The notes: generated by a model from the letters alone, not told the origin. DNA of 64,000 nucleotides from Sphingobacteriales bacterium (GCA_016711295.1 JADJTE010000005.1:310001-374000); one strand, 5' to 3'. Shown: positions 48,029 to 58,273, counted from the stretch's first letter. Numbers and translations: made by a program.

Positions 48029-49455
48029 TTTCTGATGGCTTTAAAACGTTCTAAGGCAAAATTAAGTCGCATGGCATCGCCGCTATTAGGGTCTATATGG
48101 GAATCTATCCAGTTTTTTAATTTCTTGCCTCCCTGTGTTTCGTGCTTTTTGCTGTGTATCAATTTGATATATTCTTCAATTTTCGCATTTAATATATCAA
48201 CTTCCATTACCTCCGACAGCACGTAGTCGGCACTGTGTCCCATTCCATAACTCACTTCCTCGATATTGGCAGCCACCAAGCGGTAAGTCTGGACTGCTTG
48301 TTTGTCGCCAAGGTCTGCGTCTGTATATGAACTGACCACAAAGGGGCTATGCGTCGTCACCATAAAATGTATGTTTGGGAATATTTCGCGTAGTTTGCTC
48401 AATATTTGCTGTTGCCATTTGGGGTGCAGGTGTTGGTCAATTTCATCTATCAATACAATGCCATTTCCCTCTAATGGGTTATCTGAATTGGGGTTGGCGA
48501 GAATAATTCGGCGAGCTAAGTCGGCTACGATGGCAATGGTATTTTTTTCGCCCGCTGATAATTGAGTAAACTCCATTATTTCGTATTCCTCGTCGGCGGG
48601 GTTTTGTTTTTCGATGGCAAACTCTCTATAAGTATCGTGATAGTTCATAAATGGCTCGCGATATGTATGGGAGCCAGGGGCATTTAGTATTTTTTTGATA
48701 CACTTGACAATGATTTCTCGCTTTTTTTCTGCTTTTTCTTTTTCTATAATACCTCTGCTCACTTTGCTGAGGGCATATTGAGCCTCGAACCATTTGCTGA
48801 AAGCACTAAATGCAGCGCGTTCGGGGTCTAATGCTTTGCGGTAAATGCTTTCCAAGTCGTTCGATATGTTTTCGTTGGGTATATTGTCCATAGGATTACC
48901 GCCGTAATAGACCAATACGGGCAAATAACCCACCCCCAATTGAAATATGCTTTCGTATACATCACTTAGAATAGTTGTTTCATCGGGGTTACTTAGGTTC
49001 GATATATCGAGGTCTATCTTACCACGTTGGTTGATGGCTATTCTAAATTCGAAGTCGGCTTGTCGTAGTTCATAGGCGTACTCGTCGTTTGGATTATTTT
49101 CGTCTGAATTATTTTCGTTTGACTTGCTTTGGGTTATTACGCGCACGGGATATTCCACATTGGCAGTTAGCGTAATGATAGCACTATTTTCGCCGCTGCC
49201 CAATTTGATATCTCTGCTCGTAATGCGAGGCGAGCCAGGTTTAAAATCTCTGCCCAGCACCGCAGCCAGAAAAACACGCAATGCCTCTGCGGTTGCGTCC
49301 AACATGGTAGTTTTTCCGCCGCCGTTATCAGCAATAAATATACTTGCACTTGGCTTATCTGTAAAGTCTATTCTTGCGTTCAAGAATTGCTTATATCGCT
49401 CTAAGTGCAAGGAGCGCAGTTGGATTTTGAATCCATCAGTACTTTGATCCGCCAT
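48025..49455 (-). CDS. AAA/ABC-type ATPase, PtuA-like
   Basis: A 476-residue ATPase of the SMC/RecF-like class. Walker A is ADNGGGKT (42-49), the signature is LSAGEK (299-304), Walker B is GIVLIDEID (332-340) and the switch histidine is in VTTHSPF (366-372). The insert between the halves has GYLPVLVYYGGNP and a coiled region (EKEKAEKKREIIVK). Length and motifs fit PtuA and retron-associated ATPases. Its ATG overlaps the cmr1 stop (TAATG) and its stop overlaps the HNH start (ATGA), so cmr1, this gene and the nuclease should be translated as a coupled set. The frame is intact in a region where most neighbours are broken. Confidence 0.9.
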   Translation of the reverse strand: MADQSTDGFKIQLRSLHLERYKQFLNARIDFTDKPSASIFIADNGGGKTTMLDATAEALRVFLAAVLGRDFKPGSPRITSRDIKLGSGENSAIITLTANVEYPVRVITQSKSNENNSDENNPNDEYAYELRQADFEFRIAINQRGKIDLDISNLSNPDETTILSDVYESIFQLGVGYLPVLVYYGGNPMDNIPNENISNDLESIYRKALDPERAAFSAFSKWFEAQYALSKVSRGIIEKEKAEKKREIIVKCIKKILNAPGSHTYREPFMNYHDTYREFAIEKQNPADEEYEIMEFTQLSAGEKNTIAIVADLARRIILANPNSDNPLEGNGIVLIDEIDQHLHPKWQQQILSKLREIFPNIHFMVTTHSPFVVSSYTDADLGDKQAVQTYRLVAANIEEVSYGMGHSADYVLSEVMEVDILNAKIEEYIKLIHSKKHETQGGKKLKNWIDSHIDPNSGDAMRLNFALERFKAIRK

Positions 49456-50320
49456 TATTCTAATATTGAACGTTTAAACTCTTTTTGAACGCGCGAATCC
49501 ACACCGAAACCTGTGCCAGGTACCGCATGTAGGGTAGAAATAATTGGTTTTATGGGACCAACTATTGTAGATACATATATGGGCGAGGCAAAACGTCCCT
49601 TAAAGGCGTGTCCCAAAGCCGACTCGTATTTTCGCCCATTAGCCTCTTTAACCTTGTGTGTGGTGTCACTAATAAGGCGCAATACCTTTTCGTTAGGCTT
49701 ACCTATTTCTACCTGCTCCAACCAAGGGTATTCGCCTGTTCGTCCAGCGTAGGTACTTTGTATGCTGCTGGGACCCAAGCGGTAGTGTGCGGATAAGGGT
49801 TGGATAAGCCGATGAATATATGCCAAGTCGATGGGTTCTTTTTCCAACTGCTATCCGAGCAGCCCACAACACTTACACTACCCATACCACGCCTTACGCG
49901 CTTGCCAAAGCCGCCCAATACACATGTCAGAATAAATAAATTTTTCAATTGTTCGAATGTAAAGGCATCTGTGGGCATTAGAGATAAATGCACATCAAAA
50001 CGCTGCTTGGCATTAAAAGCGCGGCGCGTCATAGTAGGCTTATGCGGCACCATTTGTTCGTTCTTATTCACTGTCAATGGTTGGGTCGGAGGGGGGACAC
50101 GTATAAGCACTTTACTTCGACCAAATTTTTCGTCGGGCGAGCCGAATATTTTCGCTTCTTTCTTTTTCAATTTGTCTAAGTCCAAATGCCCATGCATAGC
50201 TCGCCACCAAAACCGCATTGCCCCTTTGATACTTGGCGCGCGCAATTCGGGTGTGGTGCCGTCGGCACCAGATAGAAACATAGGCGTAATAATTTCGCAA
50301 GTAAAAGTGATGCTTTGCAT
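49455..50320 (-). CDS. cmr1: Type III-B CRISPR subunit Cmr1 (frameshifted)
   Basis: Restored to about 288 residues. The ATG at 50320 begins MQSITFTCEIITPMFLSG, followed by TPELRAPSIKGAMRFWWRAMHG, the conserved Cmr1 N-terminal RAMP motif (within 50220-50290), and LGGFGKRVRRGMGSV, the glycine-rich loop. A shift in an A-run at about 49843 joins SWKKEPIDLAYIHRLIQPL and a C-terminal end with VPGTGFGV. Cmr1 binds the 3' end of the crRNA on the Cmr complex. It is the first gene of the operon, with a promoter 34 bases upstream. Confidence 0.9.
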
Positions 50321-50353
50321 ATCAATAGTAGTGTTTATTAGGAATAATGACGG

Positions 50354-50384
50354 CAAAAGTAAGATATACTTGCCTATAATCCAA
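50354..50384 (-). promoter_or_regulatory. Promoter of the Cmr operon
   Basis: On the minus strand TACTTTTG (50361 to 50354) matches the Bacteroidota -7 box TAnnTTTG, and a TTG (50384-50382) lies 20 bases before it, the expected -33 spacing. The predicted transcript would start about 25 bases before the cmr1 ATG. No other promoter of this quality was noticed within the operon. Confidence 0.7.
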
Positions 50385-50482
50385 GACAAAACGAGAAATT
50401 ATGATTTTTGGCGCGAAAAAGTTGCTACGATACCGAAAAAACGCTTTGAACAGACTAAATGGGAACTTAGAGGCATAAAATT

Positions 50483-50517
50483 GCCCCTCCCAATGTTTTT
50501 TGCACATCGGGAAGGGC
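50483..50517 (-). terminator. Interrupted hairpin terminator after the VIT/vWA gene
   Basis: GCCCCTCCCAATG (50483-50495) pairs with CATCGGGAAGGGC (50505-50517) over 13 positions with two mismatches. On the minus strand it is followed by AATTTTATG. It is positioned to end the transcript of the gene that stops at 50578, just before the Cmr promoter. Confidence 0.5.
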
Positions 50518-50577
50518 TGCCTACTTAACAGAAACAAGGGCAATTAGCGCGAATATATCGCGTTTTTACCTGTGCGT

Positions 50578-52894
50578 CTATTCATGTATTTCATAAATTT
50601 GATTATTTGCCCAAAATTGAACATTGCGCCCTAAGGCGATATAATTTTTGGTATTGGGTTCTTGTTGCAATAGCTTGAAATACTCATCAGAGGCAAACTG
50701 TATGCGGGTGCGCTTTGCTTTGGGGTGTTGGTACACGTCGGCGGCTATCCAAGCGTCGTTGTCGGCTTTATATACTGCTTTGCCCGATACGTTGCGGTAT
50801 TGCTGCGCAACGCTCTCGCTGTCGTTGGCTTGCTGGGCATTGGGCGACATACGCGCTTGCCCTTGTCTCGTATGCGCCAAATTATCGGCGCGGTTCAGGG
50901 CTTGTATTTCTGTACTCGACCTCACGCTTTCCGAACCTTCTTTGCGTTTCATAGCCTCATAGTCGCTCGCCGCGGCACCTGCATTGCCCTGCGATTTTTC
51001 GTCTAATATACGAGGCATGGGCAAGGGACGCGGGTGAGGCGGGAAAGGTCCGGGGTTGGGTATGTGGCGCGGCGGCGGCGGGTTTTGTCCTATGGCTTGG
51101 TCTTCTATGATTAGATAGCTCGTATAGGGCGTAACGATGCCGTATTGCTGTGCCAATTTCACTACTTCGTCGGTCAGTTCTTTGCTTTCGCCGTGCAGCC
51201 TGATTTGGTCTAACAAATAGCCCACTACGCGAGCAGCCCAGAGAGGCGGTATAAAATCGTGGTCGTTATGGGTTTGGGTGGGTAATGTACCTTCGTAATT
51301 ATATGCTTCGGTTTTGCCGTTGCGTTTGCCACTCAATTGCAGGCTAAGGCGGTCGTTGCCCATATTGCGATAACGCCCCAATATCGTCACGGACGAACCT
51401 TTGAAGAGGTCGGGCAATGCCTTGGGCTGTATATCGTAGGCATCTATATTGCGCCCAAACGACAGGCGCAGGTCGGTGAGGGCGGGCGTACTGATTTTGG
51501 TATAAAAATTAGACAATTTCAATTCTATATCTTCTTCGGGTGTTATATAGGTGCGAAAAGCGCGGGTTTGTTCGGTTAGTTTGTCTAATAGATGCGTATT
51601 GAGGTCGTTGCCGATACCTACGGTAAAGATGCGCGTTTGGGCGGTATTAGTGGTTTTGAGTTGGTTGAGTAGCGCGTTTTCGTCGGTTGTGCCTATGGTA
51701 GGTTTGCCGTCTGTAATAAACACCACTATATAAGGTCGGTCGGTTTGTGGGCGGTGGGCAAGGGCGAGCCGTAGGGCTTCGTCTATATTGGTGCCGCCTA
51801 TTGGTTTGAGGGCTTTGACAAATTGGGCGGCTGCTTCGCGTTGGGTTTTGTCGGCGGTTTTTGGCTGGTCGAACAGCGCACGTGCTTCGGTCGAGAAACG
51901 AATGACGTTAAATCGGTCATGGTCATTCAGGTTATCGATACAAAACAGCAAGGCTTCTTTGGCTTTGTCCAATTTGCCGTCGGTCATGCTGCCCGATACG
52001 TCCAAGACAAAACTTACATCTTTTGAGAGATGGGTTTCGGTATTGTCTGTTAGGTCGGGTGTAAGCGTTAGCATAAAAAATCCGTCTTCACCTGCGGGGC
52101 GATGGGTGAGTAGCGACATACCTACTTGTGCTTTTCCCAAGGTATAATATAGCCTAAAATCGGTATCGTTTTTGGCGTTTCGCTCTGTCATCTGTGCGGT
52201 AGCGGTATTGCCTTTGCGCTCGATGCGCGTTTCGTGGGTGGGGCAATATACAGTGCCTATGCCGCGCTCGTCGCTCAACGTCACCGATACAGCTACTTCG
52301 CCTACGGTGCTGGGGCTATATTTTTGGGTATTTAATGGGTATATATATTCAAAAGTTTGGTCTTCGGCAGTTAATATCTGCGAATAGCTAATTTTGACGC
52401 GCTTGTCTTCGTTGGGTTCGATAGGAAAATGCGTACTTTTGAACAGGTCTTGCCCGTTGTATTCGAGCAAGGCGGGGTCGCGTAGGCTGCGCGATATCTT
52501 CGTAAATTTTTCGCGCTTTGGCAGCGTCCAACAGCTCGGCGGTCAATTCTTTGCCGTTTACAGTCATTGAAAAATCGGCTATTACGCTCCCTGCGGGCAG
52601 GGGCAATATGAACCAAGCCTCTAAGCGATTATACGAGGGGTTGTGAAACACTTGTTCTATTTCGGTGCGCACACTTTGCCCGTCTATGCTCACGGCGGCT
52701 TTTTCGCTGCGCAGTTCCAAAGGAAAAGGCTTGAAATGAGGCGGCAATATAGGCGGCGCAGGGCGTGGGTGGGGCAATATGTCGGGTCGCCACGTGCTAC
52801 CTTCGGGCGCAACAATCATCAATCCGCCCGCTCGTACAGTACAAAACGGCATAAGCCCTAACAAGAGCGCGAATAATAAAGCATATTTAGCCAT
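50578..52894 (-). CDS. Exported VIT domain plus von Willebrand A domain protein (one frameshift)
   Basis: Restored to about 770 residues. The ATG at 52894 gives a signal peptide (AKYALLFALLLGLMPF). A proline-rich segment leads to a VIT domain (VRTEIEQVFHNPSYNRLEAW, KARKIYEDI). One shift near 52480 joins LLEYNGQDLFKSTHFPI. A vWA domain follows with the MIDAS motif DVSGSMTDG, GGTNIDEAL and FITDGKPTIG. The end is a low-complexity linker and a short domain with DAWIAADVYQHPKAKRTRIQ. Such proteins are membrane or periplasmic adhesion or scaffold proteins in Bacteroidota; the ligand is unknown. Related to inter-alpha-trypsin inhibitor heavy chains in layout. Confidence 0.82.
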
Positions 52895-52916
52895 AGCAAT
52901 AAAATTGGGGTTTTGT

Positions 52917-53180
52917 TTAGAACAACGCAAATAGGCACAATGCGGGATACGTAGGTCGTTTCGTCTTGTTTATCATTGATGCCAAGACGCGCCCAATAGC
53001 CCCATTGCCTACCGCCGCACTTTTGACCACCTTAAAGCGTGCTTGGTTTAGCGGTAGCGGGCGTGTACCAATAATAATGCCGTCGATATGGGTTTGGGTG
53101 TCTCGGTAGTTTCTCGGATGAACTGAAAATGTTGAGCACCAAGCATAGCATCAACAATAATAACCCACGATTTACATCGC
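52917..53180 (-). pseudogene. Remnant of an unidentified coding region
   Basis: In the gap between the TPR gene and the VIT gene, the minus strand has two open pieces in different frames, SWVIIVDAMLGAQHFQFIRE and IDGIIIGTRPLPLNQARFK, then VVKSAAVGNGAIGRVLASM and a stop at 52917. The codon use looks coding (GGC, GCA, ATT as in neighbours) but I recognise no family. It may be the damaged end of a longer gene. The rest of the 52895-53220 gap shows nothing else. Confidence 0.3.
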
Positions 53181-53220
53181 GGGCTATATTCGGCAATCAA
53201 AAATGGGACAATAACTTATA

Positions 53221-54989
53221 TTATTGACAATACCTATTGCTTTGGGCTTGTGCGACTTTATTGCCCATTTTTTGGGCAGTTTTCCAATCGGTGCAGGCTT
53301 GTTGTTTGTTTCCCAAGGCAAAATGAGCTTTGGCTCTATTGACATAAAAATCGTCGTTGTCGGGGTCGGTCAGTATAGCGGTATTATAATCTTTCAGGGC
53401 ATCTTGTACGTTTCCTTGCGAGAAATAATAATTGCCGCGTGCCGACCACGCTTCGGCATATTTTGGGTCTATATCGAGGGCTTTGCTATAATCGGCAGCC
53501 GCCCCTGCTCGTCTCGAGTGGGCTTTGATGCCTGCGCGGTTGATATAGGCTTGTTTCAGTTTGGGATTTAGTGCGATGGCTTTATTGCAATCGGCTAAGG
53601 CGGCTTCGTAGTTGTTATACAAACTGCGCTGCACGATGCTTCGGTTGCTGTATGCCTTAGCATATTTGGGGTTTACTTTTATAGCTTGTTGGTAATTATC
53701 CCAAGCGGCGGCATCGTTGTTGATGTAATGATACGAGTTGCCGCGATAATTATAAGCATCAGTATAGGCAGCATCTAAGGCGATGGTTTGGTCAAAATCG
53801 GCGATAGCTTTTTCGTATCGTTTTAGTTCATATTTGGCATATCCGCGCTGGTACCAAGCGTCGGTTAGGGTTTTGTCTATGTTGATGGCTTTTTTGTCGT
53901 AGTCGGCAATAGCTTTCCAATATTGTTTTAGTTGGTAATAACAATTGCCTCTGCCGTACAAGCGGCGGCATCTTTGGGGGCTTGGGTAGTGGCTTTATCA
54001 TAATCGGCAATGGCTTCTTTGTATTTTTTTGTAAATACAAGCAATAGCCTCTATTGCGCCATCGTCGGGTTGTTCGGGGTCTAAGCGCAGTGCTATGGTA
54101 TATTGGTTGATACACCGTTATAATTTTTCGTTTTCATGCGACAGTTGCCGCTGCCCGTCCAAGCAGAAGCGTCGTTAGGGTCGTGTTCGGTGGCGCGGAG
54201 ATAATCCGTTTCGGCATCAGTATATTGTCCTTGGGCGTAGCGGGCATCAGCACGACCAATATAGGCTTTGGTATAGTAAGGAGCTATTTGTAAGGTACGG
54301 CTGAAATCGGCGGTGGCTTGGGCATAATTTTTGGCGGTCAAATGGCATCTACCGCGCCGATAATAGGCATCGCTGCGCACCGAGTCGAGTTCGATAGTGC
54401 GATTATAATTGATAATAGCAGCTTCGGGCTGCTGCAATTGTTCGTAGGCAAGCCCTTTGTTATAATATGCCGTGGCATTGTCGCCGTCTATGCGAGTAGC
54501 TTGGTCATAATCGTTGATGGCGGCATGGTATTGTTCCAATTGCATTTTGCTATCGCCGGTTGCTGTATGCCTTGCCATATTGCGGGTCTAAGGCGATAGC
54601 GCGGTCAAAATCGCTGATTGCATCGGGATAGCGGCGCAAGGCATGTAGCGTAAGCCCTCTATTGTTATATGCCTCTTTGTAGTCGGGTTGCAGGCGTATG
54701 GCGGTATGGTAGTCGGCTAAGGCTTCGGTATAATGTTGAGGTCATATTTGGCATTAGCGCGGTTGTAGTGCGCTGTATAATAGAGCGAATCATAGGCGAT
54801 AGCGTGGCTAAAATCGTAAATCGCATCTTGAAATTTGCCTGCCAAAGCCTTTTGTTTGCCGCTATTGTTGAGGCTGCTTGCATCTTGGGCTTTTGTAGCT
54901 TGGAATAGGCAGCCCAAGAGAAGCATTACAAACGAAATTCCAACGCAACCTAAATGGCGCAACAGAACGAGATAAGTACAGTAATTCAT
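53221..54989 (-). CDS. Exported tetratricopeptide-repeat protein (several frameshifts)
   Basis: Restored to about 590 residues. The N-terminus (MNYCTYLVLLRHLGCVGISF) is a signal or anchor segment ending near LLLGCLFQATKAQD. The remainder is at least twelve TPR units of 34 residues with the pattern xxAIxDYxxAIxLDPxxxxAYxNRG (for example AYYNKGLAYEQLQQPEAAII and AYSNRSIVQRSLYNNYEAAL). Breaks occur near 54735, 54575, 54105 and 53955. It ends DWKTAQKMGNKVAQAQSNRY. A surface scaffold or assembly factor is likely; the partner is unknown. Tandem repeats make local indels likely. Confidence 0.78.
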
Positions 54990-55045
54990 AGGTGAGTAGG
55001 AGAGGGTTAGTGGGTAATTATTGGTCTGGTTTTTTACCTTTGATG

Positions 55046-55166
55046 GTAACTATTTAGCCTTATAGGGGCAGCCCCCAAGAATAGCTATTTCTAATCGAAT
55101 ATGCTATGATTTCGGGCATTATTAGATATTACCCCATACCCAAAACCCCATACCCTAAATAGTTAC
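55046..55166. mobile_element. MITE family A, copy 4
   Basis: A 121-base copy, GTAACTATTTAG to CTAAATAGTTAC, flanked by the perfect 8-base direct repeat CTTTGATG (55038-55045 and 55167-55174). It has a small insertion (GCCCCCAAGAATAGCTATTT) compared with copies 1 and 2. It lies between the TPR gene and rsmG. Just upstream, 55014-55037 (GTAATTATTGGTCTGGTTTT) resembles the left end of the repeat array at 22412, so another element end abuts it. Confidence 0.85.
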
Positions 55167-55251
55167 CTTTGATGATTAAGGACTCATGCGCTGCAAAGTA
55201 CCATTTTCGAAACCCGCGAGCGACATGAGTACCGAAACAATTCATTTAGAC

Positions 55252-55893
55252 CTAATACCGCAAATAAACTAAATACTTTTCGGCAAAAAAAGGTTCGTTG
55301 AAATAATCCGAAATGGGATAAATGGTAGCTTTTCTGCCCAAAGCATTGATTTCATCTTCCAAATCGCCGCCTTTGTAGGCAAACAAACCATTGGGCAATT
55401 TATTGTATTGTTGGTTTCGGAGTTCGCGATTTTCGACTACTAAGCGTTTTGCCCACTCGTGTAGGGTTTTGAGTTGTGTAACACCGCGCGACACTACAAA
55501 ATCAAATTGTTTTCCTTGCACTTGTTCGGCGCGTAGTTGGTCGGCAGTAGCATTTTCTAAGCCCAAATGTTCGATAGCAGCCTTGACCACGCTTATTTTT
55601 TTGCCAATGGCATCTATCAGTTGAAATCGCGCTTCGGGAAACATAATAGCTAAGGGTATGCCCGGAAAACCGCCACCCGTACCGATGTCCAATATATTGG
55701 TAAACGATTTGAAGCGCAAGACCTTAGCCAATGCCAATGAATGTAGGACGTGGTGCGTATAAAGGTTGTCGATATCCTTGCGCGAAACGACATTAATTTT
55801 TTCATTCCATTCGGTATAAAAAGGCAATAATTGGGCAAATTGCGTGCGCTGCTGCTCACTGAGCTGCGGAAAATAGTGTAATAATTGCTTCAT
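55252..55893 (-). CDS. rsmG: 16S rRNA (guanine527-N7)-methyltransferase RsmG
   Basis: A 213-residue SAM-dependent methyltransferase. The SAM-binding motif ILDIGTGGGFPGIPLAIMF (about 69-87) is the RsmG hallmark, preceded by YTHHVLHSLALAK and followed by FDFVVSRGVTQLKTL. It methylates G527 in 16S rRNA; loss gives low-level streptomycin resistance. Length and frame are normal. The MITE at 55046-55166 lies just downstream of it. Confidence 0.94.
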   Translation of the reverse strand: MKQLLHYFPQLSEQQRTQFAQLLPFYTEWNEKINVVSRKDIDNLYTHHVLHSLALAKVLRFKSFTNILDIGTGGGFPGIPLAIMFPEARFQLIDAIGKKISVVKAAIEHLGLENATADQLRAEQVQGKQFDFVVSRGVTQLKTLHEWAKRLVVENRELRNQQYNKLPNGLFAYKGGDLEDEINALGRKATIYPISDYFNEPFFAEKYLVYLRY

Positions 55894-56051
55894 CTATGGT
55901 ATAGGGTTGTAGAGATAGAATAGGGGCGAGGTCGTGTCTTTTGAAAAGCAGGATTGAATTTAGAGGGTCAATGACCTAATTTGCAGAGAAAATTATTGCG
56001 CTATTTTTTTCCTTTATGAGCAGACAATATCGGCAGGGGCAATATGGGGCT

Positions 56052-56501
56052 TTAAAGCCCAAATTGTCCAAAGTGGTAATCGAGATGACTCCAAGTGATT
56101 TTGCCGTATTCGTCGGCAGACATCTTGCCAAAGAAAGGATGCTTTTTGTCTTGCAATACCGATTCGCGCTCTTTCATGCGGCGCATCAGTGCTACGAGTT
56201 TGTCGCGCTCATCGCCAAAACTACCCACATTGACAGGCAATAACTCTTGGGCAGTGCGGCTATTTTTGGGCATAGTTCGTCCGGATAAAATGCTGCTTTT
56301 GACAAATTTAGCCACGAGGCGCATCAAAAAATTGGTTTTCATAGGTTTTTCGCCCAAGGCAATTTCCATCTGTGCCGCGCAATGGTTCAGCATCTCGGTG
56401 GCGTTCATCTTACCCCATTGAGGGCGGGTATCGGCTTGTAAGTGCGACAGACGTTGTTCTAAGTCGGCAATGGCTTGGGGAGCAAATAACGAAATTGGCA
56501 T
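56052..56501 (-). CDS. DUF1569/DinB-like protein
   Basis: A 149-residue protein of the DUF1569 family, a DinB-like four-helix bundle. NATEMLNHCAAQMEIALGE (about 33-51) and HPFFGKMSADEYGKITWSHLDYHFGQFG (C-terminal third, positions 56055-56140) match the family's metal-site pattern, with histidines at about 40 and near the C-terminus (SHLDYHFGQF). Function is not known; DinB-type proteins are often thiol- or metal-dependent. The frame is intact. Confidence 0.78.
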   Translation of the reverse strand: MPISLFAPQAIADLEQRLSHLQADTRPQWGKMNATEMLNHCAAQMEIALGEKPMKTNFLMRLVAKFVKSSILSGRTMPKNSRTAQELLPVNVGSFGDERDKLVALMRRMKERESVLQDKKHPFFGKMSADEYGKITWSHLDYHFGQFGL

Positions 56502-56601
56502 ATTAAAATGTATATATTATTTAAATATTAATCTTCTTTTTTCGCAAAATAAACAAAATGTAAAAAAACGCCACAAATTGCACGAATTTATACTTATTTT
56601 T

Positions 56602-56973
56602 ATAACTATTGGTTTGATTTTTAAGTTTTATCCACTTACCTTATACGAGTTTCATACCTGCGGTATTCTCAGGCTGGTGTCTGCTATATATTACCGATGT
56701 AATATGTTTACGTCATTTTAAAGATAATATACATTAAATGTTTTTTATAATTTATCATAAATTATTGATAATCAGCAAATTATATCTTGCAAAAATTCCC
56801 CCTCTTTGAGGGGGTTAGGGGGAGTCCTTGAACTAATATCTATATTATCTAATATTATTTCCTAAGTCCTAACGCTTGAAAATGGATACACGGCAGACAA
56901 AATTAATACTCAAATCTTAAAAGTCAGACCATTAGATAGGCATATCTCCAGAACCCATGCCCTAAATAGTTAC
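56602..56973. repeat. Decayed nested repeat region upstream of the DUF1569 gene
   Basis: The left end (TAACTATTGGTTTGATTTTT) resembles the end of the array at 22412, its inverted partner (AAAAGTCAGACC) is at about 56919-56930, and the right end of the block (CCCTAAATAGTTACC, to 56973) matches the MITE family A end. Inside lies a separate hairpin, CCCCCT (56798-56803) with AGGGGG (56809-56814) followed by TTAGGGGGAGT. This accounts for most of the gene-free stretch 56502-56980. No clear target duplication. Confidence 0.5.
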
Positions 56974-56980
56974 CATTTAG

Positions 56981-58273
56981 CTATAAAGAGTCAAAATATT
57001 GCTTCTTATCGCACCAACATTTGAATAGATATCTGCTTTTTTGTTCCAATACAATTTCGCGTCCTTCGGTTTGTTGGGCTATGGCTTCGGGCGTATAATG
57101 GCGTATCGTGACGAGGCTTAGTCCAGCGTTGCTTTTTACGGAATAATCTTCTTCTAATTCGTCGAGCAATTCTTTGATGCGGTTGGGCGTATTATCGATA
57201 CAAGCCGAAAAGCTAATGGCGGCATTTTGCGTGAGGTTGGTTTTGATGCGGTGTCGGGCAAATATTTCATAGATGCGGCTTAGGTTTTCTTCTGCCATAA
57301 ACGAAAAATCCTTAGATACCACTGACAATAACAATTGATTAGCTTTGATGACGATAACGGGCGGTAAGGCTGTACTTAGATTATCGGCATTTTTAGATAC
57401 CACCGTACCGTCTTGGTCGGGCTGCACAAATGAGCGTACATGCAGCGGAATACCCTTATTTTGTAAGGGTTTGATGGTTTTGGGGTGTATGACGTGTGCG
57501 CCGTAGTAGGTCATTTCTATGGCTTCGTAATACGACAATTGAGCTATTTTGACGGCATTAGGCATCAAGCGCGGGTCGGCATTTAAGATACCGGGCACGT
57601 CTTTCCAAACGGTCATGCTATCAGCATCTAACATATTGGCGAATACGGCGGCGGTATAGTCCGAACCCTCGCGCCCTAATGTAGTAGTAAAACCTTCGAT
57701 AGTGCCGCCCAAAAACCCTTGTGTAATAGCCATTTTGGGCTGCTTGATGATGGGCGTAACCAGTGTTTTTATTTGTTGTTGGCTATGCTTCCACTGTATT
57801 TGTCCTTCGCGATAGGTATTGTCGGTGCGCAATAAGAGGCGTACGTCTATCCATTCGTTATCAATGCCTTGTGTTTGCAAATACGCGCTGACGATGCGAG
57901 TAGATAATAATTCGCCCAAAGATACAATTTGGTCGTATACAAAACCGTAAGTGGCTTGCGGACGACGGCTAAGCATAGCTGCCACGCCGCTGCACAATTG
58001 AGCTATGTGGCTATAAAGTGGGTGTTGCTCGTCGGCTATCAACTGCCGACTGATAGATAGGTGCTGGTCGCATACAGCTTGGAGCAGCTCGGCGGCTTTG
58101 CCCGTTTGTTGTATATGGGCATCGGTGACGGCTTCTAAGGCGTTGGTCGTTTTGCCTAATGCCGATATGACCACTACTAAGGGAGTGCCGACGTATTGGC
58201 GCAAGATGTCGGCTACATTGCGGATAGCATCGGCATCTTTGACCGATGCGCCGCCAAATTTAAATACACGCAT
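56981..58273 (-). CDS. lysC: Aspartate kinase
   Basis: A 430-residue aspartokinase, the first step of lysine, threonine and methionine synthesis. The N-terminal motif VFKFGGASV (3-11), the substrate region GREGSDYTAAVFANML (about 200-215) and TVWKDVPGILNADPRL (about 220-235) are diagnostic. The C-terminal third has two ACT-like segments (IVIKANQLLLSVVSKDFSF and VKSNAGLSLVTIRHY), so feedback control by amino acids is likely. Monofunctional: no homoserine dehydrogenase domain follows. The upstream gap has a candidate promoter and a MITE. Confidence 0.93.
   Translation of the reverse strand: MRVFKFGGASVKDADAIRNVADILRQYVGTPLVVVISALGKTTNALEAVTDAHIQQTGKAAELLQAVCDQHLSISRQLIADEQHPLYSHIAQLCSGVAAMLSRRPQATYGFVYDQIVSLGELLSTRIVSAYLQTQGIDNEWIDVRLLLRTDNTYREGQIQWKHSQQQIKTLVTPIIKQPKMAITQGFLGGTIEGFTTTLGREGSDYTAAVFANMLDADSMTVWKDVPGILNADPRLMPNAVKIAQLSYYEAIEMTYYGAHVIHPKTIKPLQNKGIPLHVRSFVQPDQDGTVVSKNADNLSTALPPVIVIKANQLLLSVVSKDFSFMAEENLSRIYEIFARHRIKTNLTQNAAISFSACIDNTPNRIKELLDELEEDYSVKSNAGLSLVTIRHYTPEAIAQQTEGREIVLEQKSRYLFKCWCDKKQYFDSL

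Noticed and set aside
49709..50389. Start of cmr1 at 50389
   Set aside because: The extra 23 residues are hydrophobic without conservation, and the promoter box at 50354-50361 would lie inside them. The ATG at 50320 starts the conserved Cmr1 motif.
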